7,376 bases of DNA. It comes from Eudoraea sp. GTDB lineage: Bacteria; Bacteroidota; Bacteroidia; Flavobacteriales; Flavobacteriaceae. Location of the stretch: contig JABDPH010000373.1 of the NCBI GenBank assembly GCA_013042925.1, positions 1-7,376 of the forward strand, read 5' to 3'. The position numbers and the translations under genes are program-made. The notes below the pieces were generated by a model that searched no databases, was not told where the DNA came from, and saw nothing but the letters and a program-made list of their open reading frames with translations. Shown here piece after piece: positions 5,197-7,376 of this stretch. Positions within the stretch are counted from its first letter, which is position 1; each line of letters starts with the position of its first letter.

Positions 5197-7376
5197 ATGA
5201 AGAAAAAATTTCCAAAGTTGATTTGCGATGCAAACGAGGCTGTAGCACGGATTGCTCACAAAACGAATGAAGTATGTGCAATTTATCCCATAACTCCTGC
5301 GTCACCGATGGGAGAACATGTGGATGTCTATAGTTCTCAAGGGCAAAAAAATATTTGGGGTAATATACCCCGTATTGTTGAAATGCAGAGCGAAGGGGGT
5401 GCGTCGGGAGCAGTACATGGTTCCCTGCAGGCGGGAGCACTAACCACAACCTTTACTGCTTCGCAGGGCTTGCTTTTAATGATCCCTAATATGTATAAAA
5501 TTGCGGGGGAGTTATTACCCTCTGTGATACATGTGGCAGCTAGAACAGTCGCAACTCATGCACTATCTATATTTGGGGATCACTCAGATGTAATGGCAAC
5601 AAGACAAACAGGTTTTTCTATGTTAATTGGAGGGTCTGTTCAGGAAGCAATGGATTTTGCATTAATTTCTCAAGTAGCTTCTTTACACACGAGAGTTCCT
5701 TTTTTGAATGTATTTGATGGTTTTAGGACTTCACATGAAATCTCCAAGATTGATGCAATTCCGGATGATATCATTAAAGCAATGATGCCTGAGGATAAGA
5801 TCATGGAACATAAAAAGAGATCCTTGGATCCGGATCATCCTGTTATAAGAGGGACATCTCAGAATCCTGATGTTTTTTTCCAGGCCAGGGAAGCATCAAA
5901 TCCTTTCTATGAGAAAGTGCCTGGCGTTGTACAGGAAGTAATGGATGATTTTTATAAACATACTGGCAGAAGATATAGCCTGTTTTATTATTTAGGTCAT
6001 CCTGAGGCCGAGCGTGTTATCGTAATCATGGGATCCGGTCAGGGCGCAGTTCGGGAAGCCGTTGAAGCCATGGTAAACAATGATGAGAAAGTTGGGGTGG
6101 TATTTGTTCGCTTATACAGACCATTTTCTGTTTCTCATTTTATAGATAGCCTACCTAATTCCGTAAAGAAGATTGCAGTTTTAGACAGGACTAAAGAACC
6201 GGGAAGTACCGGCGAACCTTTGTATCAGGATGTAATAACTTCCCTTGCAGAGAGCGATAGAAATATATCTGTTGTTGGTGGCAGATATGGGTTGTCATCT
6301 AAGGAGTTCACACCTCAGATGGTCAGCGGGGTATTTAATGAACTCACCAAGGAGAAACCAAAAAATCATTTTACGGTAGGTATAAACGACGATATTTCAC
6401 ATACAAGCCTGGAATCCGATGATAATTTTAAGGTGAGAAGCACAACGATAAATTGCATGTTCTATGGACTGGGATCTGATGGTACTGTAGGGGCAAATAA
6501 AAACTCCATCAAAATAATTGGTGACACTACAGATAATTATGTTCAGGGATATTTTGTCTATGATTCCAAAAAAGCGGGTGCACAAACTATTTCGCATTTG
6601 CGCTTTGGACCGGAACCAATATACTCTTCCTATCTGATTGACAAAGCGGATTTTATAGCAAGTCATCAATTCAATTTCATTGAAAGATATGACATGATTG
6701 CCGATTTAAAACAAGGAGGCACATTCCTTTTAAATTCACCATTTTCGAAAGAGGAAATTTGGGACAAATTACCTAAGAAAATGCAGGAGGGAATCATTGA
6801 AAAAGAGGCGAAATTTTATGTAGTGGATGCAACAAAAGTAGCCCATGAAGCCAATCTTGGTAAAAGGACAAATACCGTTTTACAAACTTGTTTCTTTGCC
6901 ATATCAGGTATTCTGCCTAAGGATGAGGCCATTCAGAAAATTAAGGATGCCATAGTTAAGTCATATGCTCATAAAGGTGATGCAGTAGTTCAAATGAATT
7001 TTAATGCTGTTGATAAATCACTCGAAAATTTATATCAGGTAGACTATCCAAAAGACGTGAGCAGCGAGAAAGGATTACTTTCCGCAATGACTGATGCTCC
7101 TGATGGTTTTGTAAAGAATGTTCTTGAGAAAATACTAGGAGGTCATGGAGACGAATTGCCAGTCAGTGCATTTCCGGTTGATGGTACCTTCCCTACCGGC
7201 ACTACCCAATACGAGAAAAGCGGGATCGCTAACTTTATCCCAATCTGGGATGATGAAGTACTTTGTACACAATGTAATAAATGTGTAGCTATCTGCCCGC
7301 ACGCGGCAATTAGAGCTAAAGTAGTTCCTAATGAAGTTATGGCAGATGCTCCGGGTAGTTTGAAATCAGTTCCTGC
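5197..7376 (+). CDS. nifJ: Pyruvate:ferredoxin (flavodoxin) oxidoreductase, N-terminal 726 codons (cut by window edge)
   Basis: This is the single-chain pyruvate:ferredoxin oxidoreductase, which oxidises pyruvate with CoA to acetyl-CoA and CO2 and reduces ferredoxin or flavodoxin in the cytoplasm. The family is usually about 1,170-1,200 residues, so roughly 60% is present and the frame is open to the edge. Domains in order: the pyruvate-binding alpha domain with YPITPASPMGE (30-40; T33 corresponds to the substrate-contact Thr) and R116 in AARTVATHA; a second alpha-type domain with GSGQGAVREA (279-288) and DRTKEPGSTGEPLY (330-343); the gamma domain with GLGSDGTVGANKNSIKIIG (424-442); the linker motif LPVSAFPVDGTFPTGTTQY (654-672); and the first ferredoxin-type cluster motif C690-x2-C693-x2-C696-x3-C700-P. 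The ThDP-binding beta domain lies outside. The start ATG at 5197 gives MKKKFPKLICDANEA, the expected beginning; it has no Shine-Dalgarno. Pyruvate is the likely substrate by family. Confidence 0.95.
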   Translation, partial: MKKKFPKLICDANEAVARIAHKTNEVCAIYPITPASPMGEHVDVYSSQGQKNIWGNIPRIVEMQSEGGASGAVHGSLQAGALTTTFTASQGLLLMIPNMYKIAGELLPSVIHVAARTVATHALSIFGDHSDVMATRQTGFSMLIGGSVQEAMDFALISQVASLHTRVPFLNVFDGFRTSHEISKIDAIPDDIIKAMMPEDKIMEHKKRSLDPDHPVIRGTSQNPDVFFQAREASNPFYEKVPGVVQEVMDDFYKHTGRRYSLFYYLGHPEAERVIVIMGSGQGAVREAVEAMVNNDEKVGVVFVRLYRPFSVSHFIDSLPNSVKKIAVLDRTKEPGSTGEPLYQDVITSLAESDRNISVVGGRYGLSSKEFTPQMVSGVFNELTKEKPKNHFTVGINDDISHTSLESDDNFKVRSTTINCMFYGLGSDGTVGANKNSIKIIGDTTDNYVQGYFVYDSKKAGAQTISHLRFGPEPIYSSYLIDKADFIASHQFNFIERYDMIADLKQGGTFLLNSPFSKEEIWDKLPKKMQEGIIEKEAKFYVVDATKVAHEANLGKRTNTVLQTCFFAISGILPKDEAIQKIKDAIVKSYAHKGDAVVQMNFNAVDKSLENLYQVDYPKDVSSEKGLLSAMTDAPDGFVKNVLEKILGGHGDELPVSAFPVDGTFPTGTTQYEKSGIANFIPIWDDEVLCTQCNKCVAICPHAAIRAKVVPNEVMADAPGSLKSVP

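Noticed and set aside
5195..5449. Minus-strand open frame of 84 codons at the start of nifJ.
   Set aside because: It lies wholly opposite the conserved pyruvate-binding domain of nifJ and shows no domain of its own.
6397..6669. Minus-strand open frame of 90 codons within nifJ.
   Set aside because: Opposite the gamma domain of nifJ, including its conserved glycine-rich motif; no independent support.
1..7376. Mobile element, CRISPR array, tRNA or defence system.
   Set aside because: No transposase-like protein, long terminal repeats, regularly spaced direct repeats or cloverleaf-like segments were seen; the window is almost fully occupied by central metabolic and respiratory genes.

Overview
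The window reads as one energy-metabolism locus of a member of the Bacteroidota (Bacteroidetes). The main reasons are: nearly every gene lacks a Shine-Dalgarno sequence and has an A/T-rich leader; a TAnnTTTG-type -7 box lies upstream of the leftward operon; nuoC and nuoD are separate genes; and the small ferredoxin carries a long acidic insert. Base composition is moderately AT-rich. No finer taxonomic placement is justified from the sequence alone.

Layout. Positions 1-4380 are a leftward (minus-strand) gene set read in the order korA, korB, nuoA, nuoB, nuoC, nuoD (nuoD cut by the left edge). KorA and KorB form a two-subunit 2-oxoglutarate:ferredoxin oxidoreductase; NuoA-D are the first subunits of respiratory complex I. 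Gaps between genes are 2, 13, -10 (overlap), 9 and 6 nt, so they almost certainly share one transcript. Positions 4381-4544 are a divergent promoter region. Positions 4545-4895 (plus strand) encode a two-cluster 4Fe-4S ferredoxin, followed by a perfect 16-bp hairpin terminator at 4921-4955. A non-coding stretch up to 5196 holds three small inverted repeats at 5031-5070. From 5197 to the right edge runs the first 726 codons of a pyruvate:ferredoxin (flavodoxin) oxidoreductase (nifJ/por), with an intact frame to the edge.

How the parts may work together. Two different 2-oxoacid oxidoreductases, both of which pass electrons to ferredoxin or flavodoxin, flank a ferredoxin gene, and one of them is the 5' part of the complex I operon. 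The simplest reading, which is inference, is a redox module: pyruvate and 2-oxoglutarate are oxidised to their CoA esters, electrons are collected on the ferredoxin, and some may enter complex I directly rather than through NADH. Whether this complex I has the NADH-input subunits NuoE/F/G cannot be seen here and is the key question.

I see no mobile element, CRISPR array, RNA gene or defence system, and no broken gene. All proteins belong to known families; the novelty, if any, is in the arrangement and regulation.
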